A DNA stretch of 64,000 bases from Ruegeria lacuscaerulensis. GTDB taxonomy: Bacteria; Pseudomonadota; Alphaproteobacteria; Rhodobacterales; Rhodobacteraceae. A program made the position numbers and the translations under genes. Below are positions 34,123 through 43,621 of this stretch, piece by piece. The notes under the pieces are model-generated. The model had not been told where the DNA came from and did no database searches. It saw only the letters and a program-made list of their open reading frames with translations. The stretch is from assembly GCF_013031245.1 (NCBI RefSeq), contig NZ_WPZL01000001.1, positions 310,001 to 374,000 on the forward strand, in the 5' to 3' direction. Every line of letters begins with the position of its first letter. Position 1 is the first letter of the stretch.

Positions 34123-35306
34123 AGTTTGGAGGCATCGAAGGTTGCAGGGTCATAATCCGGCCCAAGCCCACCAGACAAAAGGAAGTCGTTGGGTTTGTCG
34201 TCCCGGATGTAATCATCTGCCCATTGATCGGCATGAACCGACGTTGTTTCGTCCCCTTTGGTCAACGTCATCATGTTGTTGATCGAATGGATCTTGGCGA
34301 CCGGAAGACCCTGAAGCGTGTTCAATGCGATCTGCACCGCTTCCCCACCCATCGCAGGCGGATAGTCGAAGTTGAACAGCGGGAACCCGTGCTCAATCGC
34401 AAGCTTCATTGGCCCGTTATAGTCGGTTGAGGTGTGTGCCGGGATCTCTCCCTGGCCATAACCCGCATCAAGGAATGCCTCGATAGAACCTGACACCTGT
34501 CCGCCGAACTGCCCAAACACGCCGTCGATCTGATCACCGTATTTCTGGATCATTGCGGCCATGACTGTCTTGCCCTTGGCCGAGCTGAAATCGCTGTAGA
34601 CGCGATCCAACACAGTGATCCCCGGATATTGGTCAAAGATCTGCATGGCTGGTATGACACGATTGGTGTCAGGGCTGGCTCCGGCTGCGCCTGAAAGGAT
34701 GATGACATTGCCTTGATAGTCGAGCTTTTCCACCAGCCATTGCGCCATCATCCGCCCGATCGGGGCGTCGGCTGCGGTGGCAAACGAAACGTAATTGCCC
34801 GAGGTCACCGACCGGTCGGTCATAACAACCGGAATGCCCCGGCGCATAGCGCGTGACACAACCGGATCAAGCGCGTCAGAGGTGTTGGCGGACACGATTA
34901 ACAGGTCCACACCCTGTGAAATCAGATCTTCGACGTCTGACACCTGCTTGGCGTCATTGTGGTTTGCATCCGTTACGATGAAATCGCTGACCAGATCCTT
35001 GTTCCGGGCAACTGCGGCCTGCATTGAATGCAGCATCACAACGCGCCATGTATCCCCCAAACCAGCATTCGAAAACCCGATCTTGTATGGTCCATCCTTT
35101 TTGTATTGCGTTGTGTCGGTGAATTCGATGTCGTTTGGCGACCACAGGTTCGGTCTGGGAATCCCGCCATAGCCGGTTTTTGCGCAACTGGCCTCTGAGT
35201 CGGCCATAACGGCTCCTCCACCGGCGGCGGTCGCAATAAGCGCTCCGACACCTGTAGCGGCCGTACTCTTGAAGAAATCTCGCCTGCTTTGACGTGTGGT
35301 TGACAT
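34119..35306 (-). CDS. Sugar-type periplasmic binding protein with Tat signal
   Basis: A 395-residue solute-binding protein of the ribose/galactose (periplasmic binding protein type 1) class: YKIGFSNAGLGDTWRVVMLHSM, the hinge LLIVSANTSDALDPVVSRAMRRGIPVVMTDR and GVFGQFGGQVSGSIEAFLDAGYG. The N-terminus SRRDFFKSTAATGVGALIA is a twin-arginine signal, so it is exported folded. It begins the six-gene operon; a palindromic operator lies about 225 bases upstream. The ligand is probably a sugar or sugar derivative. Confidence 0.92.
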   Translation of the reverse strand: MSTTRQSRRDFFKSTAATGVGALIATAAGGGAVMADSEASCAKTGYGGIPRPNLWSPNDIEFTDTTQYKKDGPYKIGFSNAGLGDTWRVVMLHSMQAAVARNKDLVSDFIVTDANHNDAKQVSDVEDLISQGVDLLIVSANTSDALDPVVSRAMRRGIPVVMTDRSVTSGNYVSFATAADAPIGRMMAQWLVEKLDYQGNVIILSGAAGASPDTNRVIPAMQIFDQYPGITVLDRVYSDFSSAKGKTVMAAMIQKYGDQIDGVFGQFGGQVSGSIEAFLDAGYGQGEIPAHTSTDYNGPMKLAIEHGFPLFNFDYPPAMGGEAVQIALNTLQGLPVAKIHSINNMMTLTKGDETTSVHADQWADDYIRDDKPNDFLLSGGLGPDYDPATFDASKL

Positions 35307-35843
35307 ATCAGTCCTCCCCTAGGTTCGAATCTGATTTGATCTTATCCACGCACCCCAAACTCCGAAGCGCCGAATGGTTATGCTTGGCATCTCGGATCGC
35401 GATGGCTGTTACAAAAGCTGCTGGTCTTGCGAATACAGCAATATACGCTGTCATCTCTGCAGTCGTGCCAACGTCTATTGGCCCCAAAACAAGGGGTAGC
35501 GCAAATGTGTTTCCAGTCGCCGGAAATTGATTGTCCGACCGGACAAAGTGAGAAACATTTCTTCGCAAAAAGCGAACAGTTGCCATTAGATCGCTTGCAG
35601 CGGATTGGTACTTTGTCCGCTCCTCGATAGTCGATCCTGGTTGCAGCTAAAGGGCTGTTCGAGTTTTGCGCTTCAGATTGGCTTTCAATGACCGCTCTGG
35701 CGACATCGGCTGCAATGCAGCGATGAGCGTGCCGCACCTGCAAGCGAATGCTGCGTCAGCAAACACACAAAAGCGCAACGGCGGCAAAGTCCGCGTAGCC
35801 GCCATTCGCCGCGGCAGGGTCGAATGACGGCTTTGGTGCGAAG
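35307..35843. promoter_or_regulatory. Upstream region of the ABC importer operon
   Basis: A 537-base region with no convincing gene. It carries the palindrome at 35531-35546, a second half-site TTGTCCG at 35613-35619, and towards the right a GC-rich segment (35750-35830) that can pair with itself around CGGCGGCAAAGTCCGCGTAGCCGCC and probably serves as the transcript end of mdeB. Open frames on both strands here have no family features. Confidence 0.5.
35531..35546. promoter_or_regulatory. Palindromic operator TTGTCCG-AC-CGGACAA
   Basis: A perfect 7+7 inverted repeat with a two-base centre, of the TTGTC...GACAA kind recognised by GntR/FadR-type repressors. A second copy of the left arm lies 82 bases further on. 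It is the only strong palindrome upstream of the ABC importer operon. No GntR gene is present in the window, so the cognate regulator must be elsewhere. Confidence 0.6.
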
Positions 35844-38240
35844 TTAGTTGTCGGCCGAGCGCGCCAAGCTACCGGGGCTCACATGCTTCCCAACCGTCAA
35901 TCCGTTTACCATTTTGACAATAGCATCGGCGTCGATGCCGTGATGGCGGTAGAGGTCGCCAATCGTGCCGGTTTGGCCGAAATGTTCGACACCCATCGGG
36001 ATGGTCTGATGGCCAACAACAGAGCCAAGCCAGGACAGCGTCGCCGGGTGACCATCTATGACGGTGATGACACTGCAATGGGGCGGAAGATCACCCATCA
36101 GGGTCCCGATGTGAGACTGCGCAGACTTATTCCCGCGAGACCGGGCACGTTGGGCTGCGGTCCAGCCTGCGTTGAGCCGATCGGCCGAGGTCACGGCCAG
36201 CACACCGACGTCCTTGCGCCCCTCTCCGATCATCCCGGCCGCTTCGATCGCCTCGGGGGCGACGGCGCCCTGATAGGCGATGACGATCTCGCAGTTCGGT
36301 CCGGGTTTACGCAACCAATAAGCCCCGTCAATGGCCCCTTGTTTGAACGCGTTGTCATGACGCTTGCCGGGTTGCTCGATCGGATTGGTGGTCAGGCGCA
36401 GATACACTGAACCTCCTGTTTCGTCGCGCAACCATGTGCGCTCGCATGGATCGCCCTCTCCATCGCGTTGGAGATAGTCGAAGGCCCATTTCATGATCAC
36501 CGCAAGCTCATCTGCAAAGGCAGGCTCGAACGAGGCAAGCCCGTCCTGGCTCATCCCGATCAGAGGCGAGCCGACCGATTGGTGTGCTCCGCCTTCCGGG
36601 GCCAGCGTGACGCCAGAGGGGGTGCCCACCAGAATGAATCGGGCGTCCTGGTAGCAAGCGTAGTTTAGCGCATCGAGGCCGCGCGCCACGAAGGGATCAT
36701 AGACGGTGCCGATGGGGATAAGCCGCTTGCCGAAGATCGAATGCGACAGGCCAGCGGCGCCCAGAAGCAGCATCAGGTTCATTTCGGCGATGCCCAGCTC
36801 GATATGCTGTCCTTCCGGCGTGAATTCCCATTTGGCAGTCGACGGAATGCGGTGTTCGATAAAGACGTCGGCCTGTTCGGAACGGGCGAAAAGCTTGCGC
36901 CGGTTCACCCAAGGACCAAGGTTGGTGGTCCCCGTTACATCAGGGGACGCGGTGACAATCCGGGCAGCCAGATCACTGTCCCCTTTAGAGAGATCGTCGA
37001 GGATCTTGCCAAAGGCCATCTGGGTCGAGGTCTCACGGGAGGTATCAATGTCGATGTCGGGCACGGCAAGCTTGTCATCGTTGTACCGCCGGATGCCTTT
37101 GGCAAAAAAGGGAACCTTAGACAGGAAATCACGCAGTGCGGCGGGGTATTCGACCGTGGCCAGAGGTTCCCACTCATCGCCCGTTGCAACGCCCATGTGC
37201 TGTTGCCAGGCAGCGAACTGCGTGTTGTTCATCAGCCCCCCATGATTGTCCTTGTGGCCTGCAATGGGCGTACCCCAGCCTTTCACCGTATAGGCCAGGA
37301 AGCAGGTGGGTCGGTCGTGATCGATGGCGTCGAAGGTTTCCGCCATGGTCTGGACGCAGTTACCGCCGAGGTTTTCCATCAGGGCTGCCAGTTCGTCGTC
37401 GCTGTGTCTGTCGATTAGGGCAGAGACATCACCCTGGTCTCCAAGATCATCCATTAACCTCTTGCGCCAGACTGCTCCGCCCATAAACGTAAGTGCCGAG
37501 TATTCCTGATTTGGGCAGGCGTCGATCCAGTCGCGCAGTTTGTGTCCGCCCGGCTTCTCAAAGGCCGCGCGCTGCAATGCGCCGTGCTTCACCCGCACCA
37601 CGTCCCATCCGAAAGCATCGAAAATCATTTCGATTCGTTCAAACAGCCCCTCGCGCACGATCCCGTCCAGCGACTGCCGGTTGTAGTCGATGATCCACCA
37701 CGTGTTGCGCAGGTCGTTTTTCCAGCCTTCCTGCAGGGCCTCGTAGATGTTGCCCTCATCCAGTTCGGCATCGCCCACCAGCGCAACCATGCGCCCCATC
37801 GGGGCATCGCTTCCCCAGCTTTTGGCCTTGATGTAATCTTGGATGATCGAGGCGAACGACGTAATCGCGACACCAAGGCCCACCGAGCCGGTGGAGAAAT
37901 CCACGTCGTCGATATCTTTGGTCCGGCTGGGATAGGACTGCACCCCGCCAAAGCCTCGGAAGTTCTCCATCTTTTCGCGTGTCTGGTTGCCCATCAGGTA
38001 TTGCATCGCGTGAAAGATCGGTGATGCATGAGGCTTGACGGCCACACGGTCCTCAGGCTTCAGGGCCGAGAAATACAGCGCCGTCATGATTGACACCATT
38101 GAAGCCGACGAAGCCTGATGCCCACCGATCTTGATCCCGTCCACCTTGGGCCGAACATGATTGGCGTGGTGAATCATCCAGTGTGACAGCCACAAAAGCC
38201 GTTGCTCGATGGTCTTAAGGTGGGCAATATCGGTGGGCAT
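35844..38240 (-). CDS. mdeB: MdeB, E1-type alpha-ketobutyrate dehydrogenase component
   Basis: A 798-residue thiamine-diphosphate enzyme of the homodimeric pyruvate dehydrogenase E1 (AceE)/transketolase family. The ThDP-Mg motif GDAELDEGNIYEALQEGW followed by WWIIDYNRQ is intact. It is about 90 residues shorter than AceE. The ATG at 38240 has AAGGAG eight bases upstream; an in-frame extension to 38294 overlaps mdeA. In Pseudomonas putida the same three genes, mdeR-mdeA-mdeB, degrade methionine, and MdeB handles the 2-oxobutyrate made by MdeA. There is no E2 or E3 gene nearby, so it probably borrows them from the main complex. Confidence 0.88.
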   Translation of the reverse strand: MPTDIAHLKTIEQRLLWLSHWMIHHANHVRPKVDGIKIGGHQASSASMVSIMTALYFSALKPEDRVAVKPHASPIFHAMQYLMGNQTREKMENFRGFGGVQSYPSRTKDIDDVDFSTGSVGLGVAITSFASIIQDYIKAKSWGSDAPMGRMVALVGDAELDEGNIYEALQEGWKNDLRNTWWIIDYNRQSLDGIVREGLFERIEMIFDAFGWDVVRVKHGALQRAAFEKPGGHKLRDWIDACPNQEYSALTFMGGAVWRKRLMDDLGDQGDVSALIDRHSDDELAALMENLGGNCVQTMAETFDAIDHDRPTCFLAYTVKGWGTPIAGHKDNHGGLMNNTQFAAWQQHMGVATGDEWEPLATVEYPAALRDFLSKVPFFAKGIRRYNDDKLAVPDIDIDTSRETSTQMAFGKILDDLSKGDSDLAARIVTASPDVTGTTNLGPWVNRRKLFARSEQADVFIEHRIPSTAKWEFTPEGQHIELGIAEMNLMLLLGAAGLSHSIFGKRLIPIGTVYDPFVARGLDALNYACYQDARFILVGTPSGVTLAPEGGAHQSVGSPLIGMSQDGLASFEPAFADELAVIMKWAFDYLQRDGEGDPCERTWLRDETGGSVYLRLTTNPIEQPGKRHDNAFKQGAIDGAYWLRKPGPNCEIVIAYQGAVAPEAIEAAGMIGEGRKDVGVLAVTSADRLNAGWTAAQRARSRGNKSAQSHIGTLMGDLPPHCSVITVIDGHPATLSWLGSVVGHQTIPMGVEHFGQTGTIGDLYRHHGIDADAIVKMVNGLTVGKHVSPGSLARSADN

Positions 38241-38250
38241 GAGAGGCTCC

Positions 38251-39453
38251 TTACTCGGCGGCGTTATGCATAGGTTGAGGCAGTGCTTGATCAAGGTCGG
38301 CTATGATGTCATCGACATCCTCCAACCCAACCGACAAGCGGATCAGCCCGTCGGTGATGTCATGTTCGGCGCGTTCTTCGGGCGTATAGGTCGAATGGGT
38401 CATCGAGGCCGGATGCTGGACCAGCGTTTCGGCATCGCCCAAGGACACGGCTCGCTGGATCATATTCAGGTTGTTCATGAACCGAACACCACCTGCCATG
38501 CCACCGTCGACTTCGAAGGCGATCATCGCGCCGGACTTGGACATCTGGCGCGTCGAAAGTTCGTGTTGGGCAAAACTTTCCAGCCCGGGAAAGTGTACGG
38601 CCCGGACTGACGGGTGTTCCTGAAGATGGTCGGCCACAATTCGAGCCGAAGCGCAATGACGCTCCATACGCAGGGCCAGAGTTTTCAACCCGCGCAGGAT
38701 CAGCATCGCATTGAACGGCGCCATGACCGCGCCGGTCATGTCCTTCATGCCAACAAGCCGGATCTCGGCGATCTGTTCTGCCGCTCCGACAACCAAGCCG
38801 GCAACCACGTCGCCATGTCCACCGAGATACTTGGTCGCGGAATGCAGCACGATGTCGGCACCCAGTTCAATGGGTCGTGTCAGGAAGGGCGTGGCATAGG
38901 TATTGTCGACGACCACCTGCGCCCCGGCTTCATGCGCGATCTTGGCGGTGGCGGCAATGTCCACCAATCTCATATTCGGGTTGGCCGGGGTTTCGAAATA
39001 GACGACCCGGGTCCGCTCCGAGATCACCGCGCGCAGGTTCTCCGGGTCAGTCATATCTACATGGGTGATTGTCACCCCCCATTTCGCCAGCCCATGTTGC
39101 ATGAAGGCGAAGGTGCAGCCGTAAAGCGTCTTGTCCACGATCACCTCGTCGCCGGGTGACAGTAGAGTCCACAGCACCGCAGTGATCGCCCCCATACCTG
39201 ACGACAAGGCCAACCCGGCTTCAGCCCCTTCAAGCGTGGAGATGCGCTGTTCCAGCAGGTCACAGGTCGGGTTTGAGATGCGGCTGTAAATATGCCCCTG
39301 ACGTTCACCGGCGAACATCTCGCCCCCGGCCTCTGTTGTCTCAAACGCAAAGGTCGATGTCAGATGTAGGGGCGGTGTTAGCGCGCCTTCGTTCTGCTGA
39401 GGATCATAGGCGTGGTGGATGGCGCGGGTGGCGAAGCCTTTGGATGAATTCAT
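38251..39453 (-). CDS. mdeA: L-methionine gamma-lyase
   Basis: A 400-residue PLP enzyme splitting methionine into methanethiol, ammonia and 2-oxobutyrate. PLP lysine is Lys208 in SATKYLGGHGD, phosphate contacts are in YSRISNPT, and YGCTFAF at 111-117 has the Cys113 that distinguishes methionine gamma-lyases from cystathionine enzymes, which have Gly there. The ATG at 39453 follows GAGAGGTTGCC. It is ten bases upstream of mdeB and divergent from the Lrp-type regulator. In marine Roseobacters the methanethiol link to sulfur-compound metabolism is relevant, but no DMSP genes are seen here. Confidence 0.92.
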   Translation of the reverse strand: MNSSKGFATRAIHHAYDPQQNEGALTPPLHLTSTFAFETTEAGGEMFAGERQGHIYSRISNPTCDLLEQRISTLEGAEAGLALSSGMGAITAVLWTLLSPGDEVIVDKTLYGCTFAFMQHGLAKWGVTITHVDMTDPENLRAVISERTRVVYFETPANPNMRLVDIAATAKIAHEAGAQVVVDNTYATPFLTRPIELGADIVLHSATKYLGGHGDVVAGLVVGAAEQIAEIRLVGMKDMTGAVMAPFNAMLILRGLKTLALRMERHCASARIVADHLQEHPSVRAVHFPGLESFAQHELSTRQMSKSGAMIAFEVDGGMAGGVRFMNNLNMIQRAVSLGDAETLVQHPASMTHSTYTPEERAEHDITDGLIRLSVGLEDVDDIIADLDQALPQPMHNAAE

Positions 39454-39567
39454 GGCAACCTCTCTCATGTTGTTTGAGGCAGGATGCGATGTATTGGCAG
39501 GGGGGAGATTGCGAATTATGCTGCGTATTAAATGAATTTTAGCATTATCTGCCAACAAGGGGGCGAA

Positions 39568-40026
39568 GTGGACGCCAAAGACCGACAGATCATACGCGCC
39601 CTGCAGGCAAATGGGCGCATGACTAATCAGGACCTCGCCGCCGAAGTCAACCTGTCGCCGTCGCCCTGCCTGCGCCGTTTGCGCAACCTCGAAGACAGCG
39701 GCACGCTCCGGGGTTACAGTGCCGAGGTGGACGCGAAGGCCTATGGTCTGCCGATCACGGTCTTCGTGCGTGTCCGGCTGGAACGGCACAATGAAGACGA
39801 TGTCCGGCGATTCGAGAGCCGCATTCATGCGATTGATGAAGTGCTTGAGTGCCATGTCCTTACCGGTGCTTCAGATTATCAGTTGCGTGTGGTGGTGCCC
39901 GGGCTGGATGCCTATGAGGATTTCATCCGCCATCGCATTCATCCCATCGGAGGTATTGCCTCAATCGATACCAGTTTCGTTTATTCTACCGTGAAGAAAA
40001 CCAACGTGTTTCCAGCAATCGACTGA
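39568..40026 (+). CDS. mdeR: Lrp/AsnC-family regulator of methionine degradation
   Basis: A 152-residue Lrp-type regulator: N-terminal helix-turn-helix (IIRALQANGRMTNQDLAAEVNLSPSPCLRRLRNLE) and a C-terminal RAM ligand-sensing domain (ECHVLTGASDYQLRVVV). Divergent from mdeA, the arrangement of mdeR/mdeA in P. putida, so it should activate mdeAB in response to methionine or a related amino acid. The GTG at 39568 behind AAGGGGG gives the standard family N-terminus (VDAKDRQIIRAL); the ATG at 39532 would add twelve residues. Confidence 0.88.
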   Translation: MDAKDRQIIRALQANGRMTNQDLAAEVNLSPSPCLRRLRNLEDSGTLRGYSAEVDAKAYGLPITVFVRVRLERHNEDDVRRFESRIHAIDEVLECHVLTGASDYQLRVVVPGLDAYEDFIRHRIHPIGGIASIDTSFVYSTVKKTNVFPAID

Positions 40027-40139
40027 CCGCCCCCGTAGCGGAGGCCCTAGCCGCGCCCAGTAAGTCGCTACCTATGGCCGTCACAAAAGTCTGCGACAAC
40101 TTCATCATTGAGCACAGCACTAGAAGAGGGCGCGCCAAT

Positions 40140-43100
40140 TTAGAATTCCAGTTCGACGAGCAGGTCTTTGGCGTCGATCTGGCCTCCGGGCTGGACGTGG
40201 ACGGCTTTGACCGTGGCGTCGCGTTCGGCGTGGATGCCGGTTTCCATTTTCATCGCTTCGATGGTCAGCAGCAGATCGCCCTCGTGCACCTCCTGACCAG
40301 TGGTCACGGCAACGGTGGCAACAACCCCGGGCATGGGCGCACCGATGTGATTGGAGTTGCCGATCTCGGCCTTTGGTCGTTGCGCGGTCGACGCCTTGAC
40401 CAGACGGTTGGGCACGCGGATCACACGGGGTTGGCCGTTGAGTTCAAAGAAGACGCGAACTTCGCCGTTTTCGTCGGTCTCACCGATGGCCTGACATCGG
40501 ATTTCCAGCGTCTTGCCCGGATCGATTTCGGCGGTGATCTCTTCTCCCGGCTCCATGCCGTAGAAAAAGGTGCGCGTCGGCAGGGTGCGAACGGGACCGT
40601 AGGTGCGGTGGCGGCCCATGTAATCCAGGAACACCTTGGGGTACATCAGATAGCCGTTCAGGTCCTCGTCATCGACCTCTTTGCCCTCAAGCTGTTTGGA
40701 CAGATCGGCGCGGGCAGCTTCCAGATCAACCGCTTCGACATATTTGCCGGGGCGTTCGGTGTTGGGGGCTTCGTCCTTGAGCACCTTTTGGATGATCGCG
40801 TCAGGGAAACCGCCCGGAGGCTGGCCCAGATTGCCGCGCATCATGTCGATAACGGAATCGGGGAAGGCCACGTCTGTGCCCGGGTTTTCCACATCATCGC
40901 GGGTCAGGTTCTGGCTGACCATCATCAGCGCCATGTCACCGACCACTTTCGACGACGGTGTCACCTTGACGATGTCACCGAACATCTGGTTCACATCGGC
41001 GTACATCTGCGCGACCTCGTGCCAGCGCTCTTCCAGCCCCAGAGAACGCGCCTGCGCCTTGAGGTTGGTGAACTGGCCACCGGGCATCTCGTGCAGATAG
41101 ACCTCGGAGGCCGGGGCCTGCAGACTGGATTCAAAGGCCGCATATTGGCCGCGGACCGCCTCGAAGTAATCGCTGATCTCGCGGATCGCTTTGATGTCCA
41201 GCCCGGTATCGCGCTCGGTGTGGCGCAGCGCCTCGACCACGGTGCCCAGCGTTGCCTGAGACGTGTTGCCCGAGAAGCTGTCCATGGCGCAATCCACCGC
41301 GTCTACACCGGCCTCGGAGGCGGCAAGAATGGTGGCGCTGGCAATACCCGCAGTATCGTGGGTGTGGAAGTGGATCGGTAACCCAACCTCTTCTTTCAAC
41401 GCACGGATCAGGATTCGGGCCGAGGCCGGTTTCAGCAGGCCCGCCATGTCCTTCAGGCCCAGCACATGCGCGCCCGCGTCACGCAATTCCTTGGCCATGC
41501 CGACATAGTATTTCAGGTCATATTTGGCGCGATCCGGATCGAGGATATCGCCGGTATAGCAGACGGTGCCTTCGCAGATCTTGCCGTTTTCAACAACTGC
41601 ATCCATCGCGACGCGCATATTCTCGACCCAGTTCAACGAGTCGAACACGCGGAACACGTCGATATTCTGCGATGCCTGCCGCACGAACTCCTGCACCACA
41701 TTGTCGGGATAATTGGTGTAGCCAACCCCGTTCGCGCCACGCAGCAGCATCTGGGTCATCAGGTTCGGCATCGTTTCGCGCAGGTCGCGCAGGCGCTGCC
41801 ACGGGCATTCCTGCAGGAATCGATAGGCCACATCAAAGGTGGCGCCCCCCCAACATTCAACGCTGAACAACTGCGGCAGGTTGGCCGCATAGCTCGGTGC
41901 CACCTTGATCATGTCGATCGAGCGCATTCGGGTCGCCAGCAGCGACTGGTGCCCGTCGCGCATGGTGGTGTCGGTGATCAGCAGCTGACGTTGGGCTTTC
42001 ATCCAGTCGGCTACGGCCTGCGGACCCTTTTGCTCCAGCAGGTTGCGGGTGCCCATTTGCGGCTCAGCCTTGGGCGCGGGGGGCTTGGCCTCTTTCAGGT
42101 CGGCGCGCGGCTCGGGGCGATCCTTGGTTTCGGGGTGACCGTTGACAGAGATATCTGCAATGTAGGTCAAAACCTTGGTGCCCCGGTCGCGGCGTTTCTT
42201 GAACTGGAACAGGTCCGGCGTGTCGTCAATGAACTTGGTGGTGTATTCATTCGACAGGAATATCGGGTGCTTTAGCAGGTTTTCTACAAAGGCGATATTG
42301 GTTGACACGCCACGCACACGGAATTCACGCAGCGCACGGTCCATCCGGGCAATCGCCTTCTCGGGCGTTGGGGCCCAGGCAGTGACCTTGGTCAGCAGCG
42401 AGTCATAAAACCGCGTAATCACCCCGCCCGCATAGGCGGTGCCGCCATCCAGACGGATGCCCATGCCCGTGGCCGAGCGATAGGCGGTGATGCGGCCATA
42501 GTCGGGGATGAAGTTGTTCAGCGGGTCCTCGGTCGTCACGCGGGTCTGCAGTGCGTGGCCGTTTAGGCGGATATCATCCTGGCTGGCTTTGCCGGTAGCC
42601 TCGGCCAGCGTCTTGCCCTCGGCGATCAGGATCTGAGCCTGAACGATGTCGATGCCGGTGACTTCTTCGGTGACGGTGTGTTCCACCTGCACGCGCGGGT
42701 TGACCTCGATGAAGTAGAACTTACCGGTGTTCATATCCATCAGGAACTCGACCGTGCCCGCGCATTCGTAGTTCACATGGGCGCAGATACGACGACCCAG
42801 TTCACAAATCTCGGCGCGCTGCTCTTCCGTCAGATACGGGGCAGGGGCGCGTTCCACGACCTTCTGATTGCGACGCTGGACCGAGCAGTCGCGCTCATAC
42901 AGGTGATAAATCTCACCATGCTTGTCGCCGAGGATCTGAACCTCAACGTGACGGGCGCGGGTGATCATCTTTTCCAGATAACCCTCGCCATTGCCAAAGG
43001 CCGCCTCGGCTTCGCGGCGGCCTTCCAGAACTTTCTCTTCCAGTTCATCCTCGGACAGGATCGGACGCATACCGCGCCCGCCGCCGCCCCAACTGGCTTT

Positions 43101-43580
43101 CAGCATCAGCGGATAGCCAATTTCGGCGGCCTCTTTCTTGATCGCCGCCATGTCATCGCCCAGAACCTCGGTCGCCGGGATAACTGGAACGTCCGCCGCA
43201 ATCGCCACTTTCCGAGCGCTGGCCTTGTCCCCCAACGCGCGCATGGTCTCGGCCTTGGGTCCGATGAAGGTGATGCCGTTCTGAACGCAGGCATCGACAA
43301 AGTCCGGGTTTTCGGACAGCAACCCGTAACCGGGGTGGATCGCGTCGGCACCACATTCCTTGGCCACGCGGATGATCTCGTCAATCGACAGGTAGGCGGC
43401 AACCGCCCCCATTCCCTCGCCAATGCGATACGCCTCATCCGCCTTGAAGCGATGCAAGCCCAGCTTGTCTTCCTCGGCAAATACAGCAACGGTCTGTTTG
43501 CCCATCTCATTGGCTGCGCGCATCACGCGTATGGCAATCTCGCCGCGATTGGCGATCAGGATCTTGTTAAAGTCAGTCAT
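40140..43580 (-). CDS. pyc: Pyruvate carboxylase
   Basis: A 1146-residue, full-length single-chain pyruvate carboxylase that makes oxaloacetate from pyruvate, bicarbonate and ATP. Order of domains: biotin carboxylase (about 1-460, with ATP-grasp ASWGGGGRGMRPI and VEHTVTEEVTG), carboxyltransferase TIM barrel (about 530-1000, TTMRDGHQSLLATRMR, FHTHDTAGI), and C-terminal biotinyl domain with the biotin lysine Lys1111 in EAMKMET. No truncation or frameshift. It is an anaplerotic enzyme, expected in Roseobacters that lack phosphoenolpyruvate-type uptake. Confidence 0.97.
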   Translation of the reverse strand: MTDFNKILIANRGEIAIRVMRAANEMGKQTVAVFAEEDKLGLHRFKADEAYRIGEGMGAVAAYLSIDEIIRVAKECGADAIHPGYGLLSENPDFVDACVQNGITFIGPKAETMRALGDKASARKVAIAADVPVIPATEVLGDDMAAIKKEAAEIGYPLMLKASWGGGGRGMRPILSEDELEEKVLEGRREAEAAFGNGEGYLEKMITRARHVEVQILGDKHGEIYHLYERDCSVQRRNQKVVERAPAPYLTEEQRAEICELGRRICAHVNYECAGTVEFLMDMNTGKFYFIEVNPRVQVEHTVTEEVTGIDIVQAQILIAEGKTLAEATGKASQDDIRLNGHALQTRVTTEDPLNNFIPDYGRITAYRSATGMGIRLDGGTAYAGGVITRFYDSLLTKVTAWAPTPEKAIARMDRALREFRVRGVSTNIAFVENLLKHPIFLSNEYTTKFIDDTPDLFQFKKRRDRGTKVLTYIADISVNGHPETKDRPEPRADLKEAKPPAPKAEPQMGTRNLLEQKGPQAVADWMKAQRQLLITDTTMRDGHQSLLATRMRSIDMIKVAPSYAANLPQLFSVECWGGATFDVAYRFLQECPWQRLRDLRETMPNLMTQMLLRGANGVGYTNYPDNVVQEFVRQASQNIDVFRVFDSLNWVENMRVAMDAVVENGKICEGTVCYTGDILDPDRAKYDLKYYVGMAKELRDAGAHVLGLKDMAGLLKPASARILIRALKEEVGLPIHFHTHDTAGIASATILAASEAGVDAVDCAMDSFSGNTSQATLGTVVEALRHTERDTGLDIKAIREISDYFEAVRGQYAAFESSLQAPASEVYLHEMPGGQFTNLKAQARSLGLEERWHEVAQMYADVNQMFGDIVKVTPSSKVVGDMALMMVSQNLTRDDVENPGTDVAFPDSVIDMMRGNLGQPPGGFPDAIIQKVLKDEAPNTERPGKYVEAVDLEAARADLSKQLEGKEVDDEDLNGYLMYPKVFLDYMGRHRTYGPVRTLPTRTFFYGMEPGEEITAEIDPGKTLEIRCQAIGETDENGEVRVFFELNGQPRVIRVPNRLVKASTAQRPKAEIGNSNHIGAPMPGVVATVAVTTGQEVHEGDLLLTIEAMKMETGIHAERDATVKAVHVQPGGQIDAKDLLVELEF

Positions 43581-43621
43581 GGCAGGTCCCGGTCATTTAG
43601 GTGTGGCATCCAATAAGCGGA

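Noticed and set aside
35308-35586. 92-residue minus-strand frame upstream of the ABC operon
   Set aside because: No ribosome site or family features, and it covers the palindromic operator region.
40074-41381. Plus-strand 435-residue open frame
   Set aside because: Antisense to pyruvate carboxylase, no family features; long shadow frame from GC-rich codon use.
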